Shown here in pieces: positions 10,869-22,950 of a stretch of DNA of 59,090 bases. Source of the stretch: Eremomyces bilateralis CBS 781.70. Lineage: Eukaryota > Ascomycota > Dothideomycetes > Eremomycetales > Eremomycetaceae. The translations under genes and the position numbers were made by a program. Location: assembly GCF_010015585.1 (NCBI RefSeq), contig NW_022985084.1:474735-533824 (forward strand), given 5' to 3'. How positions within the stretch are numbered: position 1 is the stretch's first letter; every line of letters begins with the position of its first letter. The notes under the pieces were generated by a model that saw only the letters and a list, made by a program, of their open reading frames with translations, did not search any database and had not been told where the DNA came from.

Positions 10869-11900
10869 GTTGAAGAAGGTATCGTTAATCAAGTCGGCGT
10901 GATTGCCGCAGAGGTTTCTTTCGAGGATCCTATTCAACTAGCGAAGAATATAGAGATTGATAATGTGGTCGATAATGTGATGTTCTGGATGCCTTGAGAG
11001 AGACACGCGACGGTTCTAGCACCCTACTGCATGGGCATGCTTTGACTTGCAGCGACACTCTGTTCGGACATAAGAGAGTCGGCAGCGTAGTAGTAGGCTA
11101 ACGGGCTTGGAGTGTTACCTATCCCCAGTGTTTCAGATAGGCAACAGAATGAGCCGAAACAAAAAAATCGCTATTGAAATTCCTCGTTGAGTAATCGGTC
11201 CTGACGCAGAGCATGACCAAGATATCAAAAAGCCGATGAGGATGGCAGATAAAGCATTTGCGACATTTGAGGAGTCACGGTGGTTACATTACACGTGTAC
11301 AAGTAGATTTCTCCATCAACTGTCATGCACACTGCGATGTCTGACTCTTGTTCTGACAATGGGCTTTTGATGGGCCTCGTGATGTGACAGGGCTGGTTGT
11401 GCTCAGTGGGAGTTGAATGTTGATGTCAGTTGATAGCAAGGGGAAGTTCCCTTCTCTGGAGTCTACTCTCCAGGTTGTGACTAATCCCCTCACCCCTCCA
11501 GGCTCCAGCTCTGAAGTCTGAAGTGCTGATTCACGTGAGCAACAGCACCGCCTCAAATGCCGGTTCTGGAGCTCCCAGCCGGCCGGGACACTGTGGCTTG
11601 AAAGACTGTCACGTGTATCCCCCGCCCCACTTCGACCCATCCAATGAACGCGTGACTAGGACAGGGATTATCGACATGGATTATCGACATGGATGATTGT
11701 CGTGTCGTGGTCGCGTCGAACCTGGAGGCAGAATCTTGATCATTTCGTAATAGAGGGAAGAAAGTTGCTTCTAAGTTCTAGTAATCATCCTTCGTAAATG
11801 AGACGGATTGTTAGCTTTATGCTGCCCGATTGCTGCGGTTATATTTCTCCATCCAGTTCCCCTGAATTCGAAGACATTCCCCGTGCCTGAATCCGAAAAC
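10869..11900. other. Divergent intergenic region, PHAF1-like / POL32
   Basis: 1.03 kb between two divergent starts. The minus-strand open frame 11323-11640 has no family features. No tRNA-like or repeat structure was recognised. The region presumably carries both promoters. Confidence 0.45.
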
Positions 11901-13615
11901 ATGGCCCAGGACTATGTGGACTATCTTGCAGGATCGGTGCTGAATGACCGTCGACCGGTATGAGTCGAAGTTTTCCTGTGTGTGTCAACTGAAAGCTCAT
12001 TGTGTAGGTGACATATCGTTCGCTGAGCCGAGCACTTAAAGTCCATGTCAACATTGCCAAGCAGTATGAGTTCAGTCCTATGTCTAGGAGTTCCTGCTGA
12101 CATGCCGGTGTAGAATGCTATACGAGTTCCACAGAGCTCAGAATGGAAGACAGCCTGGATCGGTCCATGCCACATATCTAATTTCCGGACTGAGACGTAT
12201 CGATGAGCCAGCGAAAACCAATGGCAGCCACCCTGATGGGGATGATGTGAAGATGGCGGACAGCTCCTTTGCGCACTCAGAGATGAGTGAAGGACCTTCT
12301 CAGCAGCCGGAGACGTTGGTAAAGGCTGTCCAGGTTATCCCGGAAGAGAAGCTCGAAGGTAAGCATGCCTCGGCGGGGAGACAATTCAAGGCAGGGGACT
12401 GAGCGAAGCTCTAGAGATTCAGGGGCTCTTCTCAACTATCAAAAGCCTGCATTTATACAGCCTGGAACCTAATCCAGTGAAGGTAAACATGTTATCCGAA
12501 CTTGGTCATAACCGACTCATAAAATTAGGACCTTGATACCCTTTCGGACTGCAACAGGATAGCGAGGCAAAATGGCGAAGCTGAGGATCCTCTGACAAGC
12601 TGGAAGCAGTATGGTGTCATCCAAAACCCTCTGGCAATTGTAAGTCTATACGATTCATCCGAGACTATCGATACTGATAAATGAAGCGTCGAACGCGCCA
12701 GAATGCCCTATCATCGACCCCTTCAGCTGATAATCGGGAGAGACCTTCAGCTACTCCAAGATTGTCACAAGGCTCGGTGAAGGCGGGAGAAGGATCTAAA
12801 CTCTCTTCCAACAGCACCAATTCCACCAGCACACCGAAGCCTCTGGCAACGAAATCCAAGCCAGCTCCGAAGACGGGTTCGTTAGGCTCCCTTGGGCGCG
12901 GAACTTCGAGTCTGTCTAAGGCTTTCGCGAAAGCCAAACCTAAAACTGTACCCGAACCGGTCAAAAAAACAGAAGATGGTACGTTATCAACGTGGTGGTA
13001 TAGAATGAGTGACATTCTAACGGCTGTTTAGAGCCTATGATGGATGCGTCAGAAGAGGAAGACGATGAAGCCGTTCTGTTCGACGACCATGGCAAATCGA
13101 ACGAAGATGCTATGAAAGAGCGAGCTGCACGCCAGGAGGCCCTACTCACGATGATGGAGGATGACGACGGTAAGAGTGGAGTGGCATTGAGCCAAAGTTG
13201 CGCTGATCCCTTCCTAGACAATGTCGAGATGCAGGACGCGAAACCGGAGGTTGACTCGCCTGCATCCGCTGCACCGATTGACTCGGCTGCCGAGTCCCAG
13301 CCAGAACAGCCAAGCACGGAAAGTCCTACGATGGAAGGAGGAAAGAAACGTAGTAGAAGACGGGTGACTAAGAAAGTGACATCCAAGGATGAGGAAGGAT
13401 ATCTTGGTATGTTATTGAACGGTTCAAAACTTTGATGGTGCTGATGGTTCCGGATAGTGACCAAAGAGGAGCAAGTATGGGAATCCTTCTCGGAGGACGA
13501 ACCAGATCCTCCCAAGAAAACCAAGCAAGCGCCCGCTCCACCTTCAGCGAAAACAAAGAAGGGTGGCCCTAAAGCTGGACAGGGGAATATCACGTCATTC
13601 TTCAAGAAACAGTAG
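11901..13615 (+). CDS. POL32: DNA polymerase delta subunit 3 (Pol32/Cdc27)
   Basis: Eight exons: 11901-11957, 12008-12063, 12114-12358, 12409-12482, 12529-12639, 12687-12978, 13032-13406 and 13458-13615, all in phase, 455 residues. The N-terminus (DYVDYLAGSVLNDRRPVTYR, then ALKVHVNIAKQMLYEFH) is the family winged-helix region that binds the catalytic and B subunits. LFSTIKSLHLYSLEP and LDTLSDCNR follow. The second half is a charged disordered tail with KKRSRRR-type basic patches. The C-terminus carries a canonical PCNA-interacting PIP box, QGNITSFF, at about 445-452. The first intron acceptor into exon 4 is an AAG, supported by phase. The protein tethers polymerase delta to PCNA for lagging-strand synthesis and translesion work. 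Confidence 0.9.
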
Positions 13616-13850
13616 CTGGAGGCTACTGTGCATGCAATGGCGAACACAATTCAAGGCTTGTGAATGCAGCACCATCAATCTCATAGCGGGCATACGCATA
13701 CGCTATACCTGACGATGGAGAGCTGTAGAAGATAGCCATAATAATGTATACAATCCTCGTACATTTGTCCCTTGAACTTTGAAATTGGATTATTTCATTG
13801 GGCCTTACTACGCAACCCCAATTCCCAAGAACTGACCCGGAACATTGCGT

Positions 13851-13886
13851 CCTGACTGTCCTGACTGTCCTGACTGTTCATACTGT
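13851..13886 (+). repeat. 9-bp tandem repeat CCTGACTGT
   Basis: Three exact head-to-tail copies of CCTGACTGT (13851-13877) are followed by a diverged fourth unit, TCATACTGT. The repeat is short, noncoding and about 600 bp upstream of the CPSase-ATCase start codon. It may be simple slippage or clustered activator sites. Nothing in the sequence decides between these. Confidence 0.6.
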
Positions 13887-14239
13887 TCAGGCTTCAGTTC
13901 CGTTGCAGCATTTGGTCTACTATGTACAGATGGGATCAAATCCGACATGGGTCTTCCCTGCACACTTGGATGGGTTTGATTGGTCAACAGACATTGGCTG
14001 ACAACCATTGGTGGATGACCCTTGTAACATTGTCAGATCCAGGCTACAAGGCATCCAGGCACCCCTCACCGATCAACGACACCATCGAATCTTTTTTCTG
14101 ATTTTCGGAGATTTTCTCGTTCCATTCCTCGTTCGCCGCTTGCTTTTCCCAATTGTGTCCTGCTATTCTGCCAAAAATCGTTCTCTCTTCTTTCATCATT
14201 GGCATTGATCTGGACAGAAACAGCACGATTGTGGGATCC

Positions 14240-14287
14240 ATGTTGCTGCTCACGCTGTTTGCTCGCTCCAGATTACCATCACGGTAA
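14240..14287 (+). promoter_or_regulatory. Upstream ORF in the presumed pyrABCN leader
   Basis: ATG 14240 to TAA 14285-14287 encodes a 15-residue peptide (MLLLTLFARSRLPSR) ending 165 nt before the main start. Whether it lies in the mRNA depends on the transcription start, which is not visible. If transcribed, it could lower or condition translation of the pyrimidine enzyme. Confidence 0.3.
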
Positions 14288-14452
14288 TTCCTCTCTCTAC
14301 CCCACCGCTTACTTGCTGGAGGCTGCCTACCTACATCTGCACTTCTCCCTTGTCGCAATATCATCGACGCCATCACCGTATCCTCCCCGACTCGACCTAC
14401 GAATCCATCTGGGAATCGAATCCTATTTCCCACTGCGAGCCCCGACCTCATC

Positions 14453-17400
14453 ATGATTTCCGAAATTGGCCCTCCGATGGCGCTCGAGCTGCAGGATGGG
14501 TACATGTGTCAGGGGACCAGCTTCGGCGCTGAGAAGAGCATCGCCGGCGAGCTGGTTTTCCAGACCGGCATGGTCGGCTACCCTGAGGCCTTGACCGACC
14601 CCTCATATCGAGGCCAAATCCTGGTCATTACCTTTCCTCTGGTGGGCAACTACGGAGTGCCATCCCGCGAAGATCAAGACGCCCTCCTCGACTCCATACC
14701 AGCCTATTTCGAATCCTCGGAGATCCATATTGCGGGATTGGTGGTGTCTTCATATGCCGGCGAGCAATTCTCCCATCACCTGGCACACTCGAGCTTGGGA
14801 ACATGGCTCAAAGAGCATGGGGTCCCTGCGGTCACGGGCGTGGATACCCGAGCACTCACGAAACGGATCCGAGAAGAGGGTAGCATGTTGGGAAGATTGC
14901 TGATCGCGAAATCTTCACCCCATGGAGCCGATGCAGAACTGGACGATCATCTCAACAGGGATTCTACACCTCTATCATCGAACGGCGATGAGACGGAGCA
15001 TTGGCGCACGGGGTTCGAGACCCTACCTTGGGATGATCCCAACAAGAGGAACTTGGTTGCTGAAGGTATTTTCCACCTGCTGTATTTTACCCGGACCATT
15101 GGGCTCATTCGTATATATAGTGTCCATAAAGGAACCAAAGTTATTCTCCCCGCCCTCCGATGATGCGTTGAAGCATCAAGGGCGCAATGTTCGTGTGATA
15201 TGCGTCGATGTAGGATTGAAGTACAATCAAATCCGATGCCTGGTGAAGCGCGGCCTCGAGGTCAAAGTTGTCCCATGGGACTATGACTTCTCCTTAGAGC
15301 AGTTCGATGGACTCTTCATTTCGAATGGACCGGGTGACCCTGCCATGATGGAGGGTACCGTCAAGCGTATTGCGCAAGCCATGGAACTGGCCAAAGCGCC
15401 GATTTTTGGCATCTGCTTAGGCCACCAGCTCCTTGCTCGCGCAGCAGGTGCCAAGACTACGAAGATGAAGTTTGGAAACCGTGGTCACAACATTCCATGC
15501 ACCAGCTTGCTCTCCGGAAGGTGTTATATCACCTCGCAAAACCATGGATACGCCGTAGATACCGAGTCCTTGACGGGCGGGTGGGAAGAGCTATTCGTCA
15601 ATGCGAACGACGGTAGCAATGAAGGGATCCGGCATGTCAACCGCCCGTTCTTCTCAGTCCAATTCCACCCGGAACATGCCGCTGGCCCTCAGGATACCGA
15701 GGATCTCTTCGATGTGTTTGTCAACGCCATTACCCAATGTCTCGCCGATAAATCAGCGTTGTCCAAGTCGGTCGAGTTCCCCGGACTCACGCTCCAGGAG
15801 AACGAGAAGCTCCACCCTAGAGTGGAGGTGAAGAAAGTTCTCGTCCTCGGCAGTGGAGGGTTGAGCATTGGACAAGCTGGCGAATTCGATTATTCCGGAA
15901 GCCAGGCGATCAAGGCGCTCAAAGAGGAGGGCATCTACACCATCCTGATCAATCCGAACATTGCCACGATTCAGACCTCCCGAGGCTTGGCAGACAAAGT
16001 CTACTTCCTCCCGGTCAACGCCGATTTTGTTCGCAAAGTAATCAAATACGAGCATCCTGATGCCATCTATGTCACCTTTGGTGGCCAGACAGCGCTGCAA
16101 GTGGGAATCCAATTGAAGGATGAGTTCGAGGAACTTGGAGTCAAAGTTCTCGGCACGACCATCGATACCATCATCACGACCGAGGATCGGGAGTTGTTTG
16201 CTCGAAGTATGGAGTCCATTGGCGAGAAATGCGCGAAGTCGGCATCGGCCAGTAATACCGACGAGGCCTTACTAGCGGTCCAAGACATCGGATATCCGGT
16301 GATCGTCAGAGCTGCCTATGCACTGGGCGGATTAGGAAGCGGCTTTGCCGAGAACAAAGAGCAACTCGTGGACCTGTGCGATCGTGCATTCGCTGCAAGC
16401 CCGCAAGTCCTCATCGAACGCAGCATGAAAGGCTGGAAAGAGATCGAATACGAGGTGGTTCGAGATGCTCGAGACAATTGCATCACAGTGTGCAACATGG
16501 AGAACTTCGATCCCTTGGGAATTCACACGGGCGATTCTATTGTCGTTGCCCCGTCTCAGACCTTGTCAGATGCTGACTACAACATGCTGAGAACGACCGC
16601 TGTCAACGTGATCCGGCATCTTGGTGTGGTTGGAGAATGCAATATCCAGTATGCCCTGAACCCTGATTCGAGGGAGTACTGCATCATTGAAGTCAATGCC
16701 CGGTTGTCCCGTTCATCCGCACTCGCATCGAAAGCCACGGGATATCCTCTTGCATTCATTGCGGCCAAGCTCGGATTGGGCATTCCATTGAACGAAATAT
16801 CCAACTCGGTGACGAAAGTCACATGCGCCTGCTTCGAACCGTCGCTCGATTACGTGGTGGTCAAGATTCCTCGATGGGACTTGAAGAAATTCACTCGGGT
16901 GTCCACTCTCCTTGGATCCTCGATGAAGAGCGTGGGTGAAGTTATGAGCATCGGTCGAACCTTTGAGGAAGCCATCCAGAAGGCGATCCGTGCTATTGAT
17001 GGCCACAATCTAGGATTCAATGAAACCAGCGCCCTGATGAGCATAGACCAAGAGCTCCAGACCCCATCCGATCAACGCCTCTTTGCCATTGCCAACGCGA
17101 TGCATTCTGGCTATTCGGTGGACAAGATCTGGGAGATGACCAAGATTGACAAATGGTTCCTGAGCAAACTGCAGGGTCTCAGCGACTTCGCGAAATTTAT
17201 GTGCAAGTTCAACTCGAAGACGATTTCGCCCAACACTTTCCGCCAGGCCAAAGAGCTCGGATTCTCCGACCGACAACTGGCCAAATTCTGGTCTTCAACT
17301 GAACTTGAAGTCCGACGCGCCCGGCTGGACTATGCAATAACTCCCGTTGTCAAGCAAATCGATACCGTCGCTGCAGAATTCCCGGCCCAAACCAACTATC

Positions 17401-20088
17401 TTTACCTCACGTACAACGGAACGGAGAACGATGTTCAATTCACTGACCGTGGCATCATGGTGCTTGGGTCGGGTGTCTATCGAATTGGATCCTCAGTCGA
17501 ATTCGATTGGTGCTCGGTGAGAGCGATCCGCACGCTTCGTGAACAAGGATTCAAGACGGTCATGGTCAACTACAACCCCGAAACCGTCAGCACCGATTAT
17601 GACGAAGCCGATCGATTGTACTTTGAAAATATTACACTCGAGTCGATCCTGGACATATACGAGCTGGAGAACTCGAGCGGAGTCATCCTTTCCATGGGAG
17701 GCCAAACGCCAAACAACATTGCTCTTCCGCTACATCGCCAGAACTGTCGCATTCTCGGCACGTCCCCGGAGATGATCGATACCGCTGAAAATCGGTACAA
17801 GTTCTCTCGCATGCTTGATCGGATTGATGTCGATCAACCGGCATGGAAGGAACTAACCAGCATTGATGAAGCCAAGGATTTCTGTAACATGGTGTCCTAT
17901 CCTGTGTTGGTCCGACCTTCTTACGTCCTGTCTGGTGCAGCGATGAATACGGTATATTCCGAACACGGCCTCGCGAACTACCTTCAACAAGCCGCCGATG
18001 TATCAAGAGATCATCCGGTTGTGATCACGAAGTACATTGAGAATGCCAAAGAGATCGAGATGGACGCCGTTGCGCGAAATGGAACCATGGTTGGCCATTT
18101 CATCTCCGAGCACGTTGAGAACGCTGGAGTCCACTCCGGAGATGCGACTCTGATTCTTCCACCGCAAGATCTGGACCCAGAAACGGTGAGGCAGATCGAA
18201 GACGCCACGAGGAAGATCGGAAACGCTCTGAATATTACGGGACCTTTCAACATTCAGTTCATCGCGAAGAACAACGAGATCAAAGTCATCGAGTGCAATG
18301 TGCGCGCCTCAAGGTCATTCCCCTTCGTTTCGAAAGTGATGGGGGTCGATCTCATCGAAATGGCTACGAAGGCCATGGCGGGTCTGCCACTGGTTGAGTA
18401 TCCGCCTGTCAACCTTCCGCCGGACTATGTCGGTGTAAAAGTCCCGCAGTTTTCGTTCTCTCGACTGTCAGGTGCCGATCCTGTTCTGGGTGTGGAGATG
18501 GCATCCACAGGTGAAGTTGCGAGCTTTGGTCGAACCAAATACGAAGCGTATCTCAAGGCGCTTATCTCCACAGGATTCAAGCTTCCGGAAAAGAATATTC
18601 TGCTGTCGATCGGATCGTTCAAGGACAAAGTGGAACTGCTACCATCCATTGAGAGTCTGCACAAGATGGGCTACACATTGTTTGCGACGGCCGGAACCGC
18701 CGATTTCATTGCTGAACACGGAATTCCCGTCCGATTCCTCGAAGTCCTTGGAGGACATGATGCGGACCAGAAACCGGAATATTCGCTGATGCAGCATCTT
18801 GCCAATAACCTCGTGGATCTATACATCAACTTGCCTTCCAATAACAAGTTCCGGCGACCGGCAAGTTACATGAGCAGAGGCTATCGAACCCGGCGGATGG
18901 CTGTCGACTACCAGACACCTCTCGTGACCAATGTGAAAAACGCGAAGATTCTGATCGAGGCATTGGCCAGACACTATGATCTGGCGATTAGCAAAGTCGA
19001 CTTCCAGGAATTCAATCCGGCCCCGACAACAGAGACGATCATGACACCACCGCTTCTCACCAAGCAGGTCTCATCTCCGTCCCTCTCACAGCTTCTTGCC
19101 AAGTCGAACTTCCGACAAAAGAATATCATCTCCGTCAACCAGTTCACTCGCGCAGACCTACATCAACTTTTCACAGTTGCTCAAGAGATGCGAATCGGGG
19201 CGTTACGAGACGGTTGCCTCGATGTCCTCAAGGGTCGAGTTCTATGCACCATCTTCTACGAACCCAGCACCCGCACATCCGCGTCATTCGATGCTGCCAT
19301 GAAACGGCTTGGAGGTGAAGTCGTCGTCCTCCACGAGATCGCATCCAGCACCAACAAAGGCGAGAGCATATCCGATACGATTCGCACGTTGGGATGCTAT
19401 GGTGATGCGATTGTTCTGCGACATCCTGACGAGACCAGTGTTCATACCGCCGCCCAATTTTCCACGGTACCCATCATCAATGCCGGCAACGGTAGCAAGG
19501 AGCACCCAACTCAAGCCCTCCTGGACATCTTTACGATCCGTGAGGAGCTTGGAACCGTGAACGGACTCACCATCACCTTTGTTGGCGATCTGAAATATGG
19601 TCGTACGGTGCATTCACTCTGCGAACTCCTGAAGCACTACTCGGTGTCTGTTCAACTTGTCTCACCACCGGAGCTCTCCCTTCCAGCTTCCGTCCGCGAA
19701 AATCTCGTATCTCGTGGACAGCTGGCGGGTGAATACACGGAGCTGAGCCCTTCGGTCATCGCTGAAAGTGATGTGCTGTATTGCACGCGCGTGCAGAAAG
19801 AGCGCTTCGAAGATCCGGAGGTCTACAACAAGGTCAAAGATGCATTGGTTGTGGACAACAGTGTGCTCAAGCACGCAAAACCCAATATGATCGTCATGCA
19901 TCCGTTACCGCGTAATCGGGAGATCGCCGAGGAAGTCGATTTTGATCCGAGGGCAGCATATTTCAGACAGGTGAGTCAGGACTCTACTGCGTGGCAGAAA
20001 TTTGCCGGGGACATTGCTAATGAATGTGCAGATGCGATATGGTCTCTACTGTCGGATGGCATTGTTGGCCTTGATTCTAGTGCCATGA
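14453..20088 (+). CDS. pyrABCN: Multifunctional GATase-CPSase-ATCase of pyrimidine synthesis, lacking the DHOase-like domain
   Basis: Exons 14453-15065, 15121-19970 and 20032-20088 give 1839 residues. The protein makes carbamoyl phosphate from glutamine, bicarbonate and ATP and condenses it with aspartate, the first two steps of UMP synthesis. The small-subunit and glutaminase part has the nucleophile in GICLGHQLL (near 303) and HPEH. Two ATP-grasp CPSase halves run from about 440 to 1350, followed by the UTP-binding MGS-like region ([13 protein letters not shown]). ATCase runs from about 1525 to the end with [21 protein letters not shown] and HPLPR, all intact. The last intron joins YFRQ to [14 protein letters not shown], the usual C-terminus. 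Fungal homologues are about 2210-2275 residues. Here only about 30 residues separate CPSase from ATCase, so the usual inactive dihydroorotase-like domain is absent with no frame break. Confidence 0.95.
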
Positions 20089-20237
20089 AAAGTTACAATG
20101 AAAGGTTTCAGCGCATAATTGTAGAATCGTTAGTGTGGATATACTTAGTCATGGCCCGAGAATGCTTCCCTGAGATAGCATCAGGGAAGTGTAGAGCGTG
20201 GCCACGGATCGCGCCAGAAGGAATATCGATGTTCGCA

Positions 20238-22508
20238 TTATAGAAGATCGTACACTGCGTCTTCCTCATTCCTCTCGACAAGCGCCCCGAAATCAAGCTT
20301 CATCAAGAGCTGATCAACGCCTCCACTCTGATCGGGTTGATAGGGCCTTCTACTTGGGTCATCCACTTCAAATCCATCAGATTCTTCCGTATTTGTTCTC
20401 AGCGTGCTGTGATCCAATTCCCGCAGACGAACCAACAAAGCCTTCATATCCCCGTCCAATCTTTTGCGTGATCGATCTAATTCCAGCTTCACAGTTGTCT
20501 CCTCGTGTTCGTAATCCATGAGAGCGTCAACGACACCCTCATCTGACTCCAGATCCAAAGCGGAGCGAATCAACGCAAGTCGCGTGAATGATCCGGTCAG
20601 TGCTTGGATATTGGCAAGAAACGAGCGCAAGATACCGGTAAAGGCGGGATCGGTGATTAGGAGCGATGTGCAAAGGGAGGATATAAAAGTTCGATGGGCG
20701 GATGCAACAGATTCAGGGTCATGCGAGCGTGACCCAGCATTCCCCGTATCTTGCATCGACGTCTCGTGCTTATCAGACCCTGCGGACACGAGAGAGAGAT
20801 CCCGCATTGCTGACATTGCGTTCTCCCCGTCTGGCTGGCTCCTTTGGATCCAGGACCTGAATTGAAGCCAGCTATTTTGCACCACTTGCCCCTCGAAATA
20901 CTCGCCGAGTTCAGAGAGCAAAAGCACACCCGCAGAGCACGTGGCCCAAACTTTTCGGCATTCAAGTCGTCGTTCTCGTTCTCGTTCTCGTTTTTGTTTC
21001 AGGACTCGCCGACCATAATCGGTATTGCTGCGAGGCGGGCCCGTTGGTGCTGGATGATCTCGACGAAGCAACGTTTGACGCCAGAGCTGGGAAAGGTGCA
21101 TGTGTGCTCGACGGATTGCTAGAAGGTAGGCATGGATTGAAGAATATTTTTCCACATCGGACGAGGTGAGGAAGAGGTCCAGGGGAGAGGGGATAGAGAG
21201 AGTGAGTTGTACGGGGATGGAGAGAAGCATATCGTAAAATGAATGGTGTGTGTTCTTGATTCCATGATGAGACGTCGAAACTTGAGAACGGTTGCTGCTC
21301 ATGTTTAGAGAGAGAAGTTTCCGGCCAAGGTCGAAGATGGGGTCTGAGGCATCCGAGTCATCTGTCATCGAAAGAAGAGTCGACCAGGTGCGAGCAAGAA
21401 CTGAAGATATCTCCCCTTCTGTAACCATCAGACTCTTCAGGCTCGTGTCCTGCGTTGTTGTTGACCGGTTTGACATTTGTCTTCTCTCTTCCATGCACCG
21501 ATCCGCTTCCGATATTAGACAGACGGCGAATTCACCTCTTCCTAACAAGAAAAATGCCGCCATCAAATCGAGCAGTTGTAAGATTCGTGGAAGAGGGAGC
21601 AGGTAACGTAATGTCTTTTGAGAAAATGTCTGCCGTATTCTATGGATCGCGGCAGAAAATTGACTGGATGTCAGTGGGCATTGCAGAGTGGACAAGACCG
21701 ACGCCTGGTTTGGTAGAAGGGAGATATCAGCAACGCTGGAGTTTGCCATGAGTTTTCGTGTTTTGATTAGGTTCAGAGATCTTCCAACGAGGTGTATAGA
21801 CGCAGCAACATCCTCGTCTACGAAATGTGGAAGGTGATCAGTGTGAAGATGGAACTCCGTTTCGCCGTTTTCAGTATTCGCCGTGATGAAGAAGTCATAA
21901 GTAGCACCTTTCGATAGATTGCCATACAACAGCCATGAAGATAACTGTCGAAGCCAGGCTCTTTCGGCAACACCTCGTAGGTCTAAGGCTGCTTGCTCAA
22001 TGTCGAAATACCCGGTACTCGTCTCCCGGCGTAGTCGGTTGATAATGGAGGATGCCGTGCAGCTTTCCTTCGGCTCCTGCTTTGGGGCGAGCATGAATTC
22101 GGCAATCATACAATACCACGACATCAACCCCTGCCATGGATCGAATTCAGCAATAATTCCGGCCAGCGGGACGATATCGTATGCTCCAACTTGCGACGCA
22201 TCCTTCCGTAGGATCTGCTCCTCCACCAAGAGGATTTTCCTTTGGAAACGAGCAAGATGGACGGTGCTGATGCACGTTGCCACAGCACGACAAACAAGCG
22301 AAGGGTGTGTCGAGGATATTTGGTGACAGAATTGTCGTGTTTTGTTGTGCACCTCCGCTAAAGTGCCGACAGACGAGAGAAGGGAGCGCTCCGTTGACGA
22401 GAGTGCAGGGAACGGTGTTTGATGATCAGGCGTTGCCTGTGGATCCTGGTTCTCGTAGAATAGAGGAGATGGATGGCCAGAAAGAGCAAGTAGAATTTCG
22501 TGAAGCAT
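20238..22508 (-). CDS. Gamma-tubulin complex component GCP4 (Spc97/Spc98 family)
   Basis: Single-exon gene of 756 residues, start ATG 22508. The N-terminus [17 protein letters not shown] is the signature opening of GCP4. Later blocks include [62 protein letters not shown] and, in the C-terminal gamma-tubulin-binding half, [20 protein letters not shown] and [10 protein letters not shown]. Human GCP4 is 667 residues; the excess is in Ser-rich and Arg/Glu-rich insertions (for example the run [13 protein letters not shown]). It builds gamma-tubulin ring complexes at spindle pole bodies. Its stop lies 149 bp from the convergent pyrimidine gene. Confidence 0.88.
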   Translation of the reverse strand: MLHEILLALSGHPSPLFYENQDPQATPDHQTPFPALSSTERSLLSSVGTLAEVHNKTRQFCHQISSTHPSLVCRAVATCISTVHLARFQRKILLVEEQILRKDASQVGAYDIVPLAGIIAEFDPWQGLMSWYCMIAEFMLAPKQEPKESCTASSIINRLRRETSTGYFDIEQAALDLRGVAERAWLRQLSSWLLYGNLSKGATYDFFITANTENGETEFHLHTDHLPHFVDEDVAASIHLVGRSLNLIKTRKLMANSSVADISLLPNQASVLSTLQCPLTSSQFSAAIHRIRQTFSQKTLRYLLPLPRILQLLDLMAAFFLLGRGEFAVCLISEADRCMEERRQMSNRSTTTQDTSLKSLMVTEGEISSVLARTWSTLLSMTDDSDASDPIFDLGRKLLSLNMSSNRSQVSTSHHGIKNTHHSFYDMLLSIPVQLTLSIPSPLDLFLTSSDVEKYSSIHAYLLAIRRAHMHLSQLWRQTLLRRDHPAPTGPPRSNTDYGRRVLKQKRERERERRLECRKVWATCSAGVLLLSELGEYFEGQVVQNSWLQFRSWIQRSQPDGENAMSAMRDLSLVSAGSDKHETSMQDTGNAGSRSHDPESVASAHRTFISSLCTSLLITDPAFTGILRSFLANIQALTGSFTRLALIRSALDLESDEGVVDALMDYEHEETTVKLELDRSRKRLDGDMKALLVRLRELDHSTLRTNTEESDGFEVDDPSRRPYQPDQSGGVDQLLMKLDFGALVERNEEDAVYDLL

Positions 22509-22950
22509 GATTGGAGGTCTGGTTGTGTCCGTACCTACGATATCATTGATGGGACTCCGTATGGTATGGAACGGCTGGTTGCATCACGGACGCAAGCAAC
22601 CTATTTCTCCTAGTCTTGGATGCGATTCCGCGAAACGGAGTCAGGATAATTTTCGAACATTCAGGACTTGAGGTGAGATTTTCAAATCATCTTTTCGAAT
22701 ATGCCAGTTGCGCACGCGTGTCCAGACTCTCAAACGCGTGAACCGAACCGCAATTAATCGAGCGAAGACAAGAAAAAGCGTGGTGTTGATGAACAGTCTG
22801 AGTGATAGCTGTCTGGTGAGCCATAACAACCATCCCGCACATGTCCCCCTTCCAGTATTCCACGTCTCTTGTCAGCGTCACTAATAGAGAGAGTCACAGA
22901 CTGAATTGATCGTAGAGAATGTACATCTTGTTGAGTGGACACTTTACAAA
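22509..22950. other. Intergenic
   Basis: 440 bp between GCP4 (start side) and Fig4 (stop side), both on the minus strand. It presumably holds the GCP4 promoter. Small open frames at 22641-22954 are unsupported. Nothing else recognised. Confidence 0.4.

Larger units (their letters stand above)
13616..14452. other. Intergenic and leader upstream of the pyrimidine gene
   Basis: About 840 bp between POL32 and the CPSase-ATCase start. It holds a short tandem repeat (13851-13886) and a pyrimidine-rich stretch from about 14080 that probably includes the promoter and 5' leader. A 15-codon upstream frame lies at 14240-14287. Nothing else was recognised. Confidence 0.45.

Noticed and set aside
11323-11640. 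105-codon minus-strand frame between the PHAF1-like gene and POL32
   Set aside because: No recognisable domain, no start context or splice evidence.
14922-15160. Alternative start of the large pyrimidine frame inside the GATase region
   Set aside because: The long frame begins there only because the first intron (15066-15120) is read through; the real start is ATG 14453, restored by splicing.
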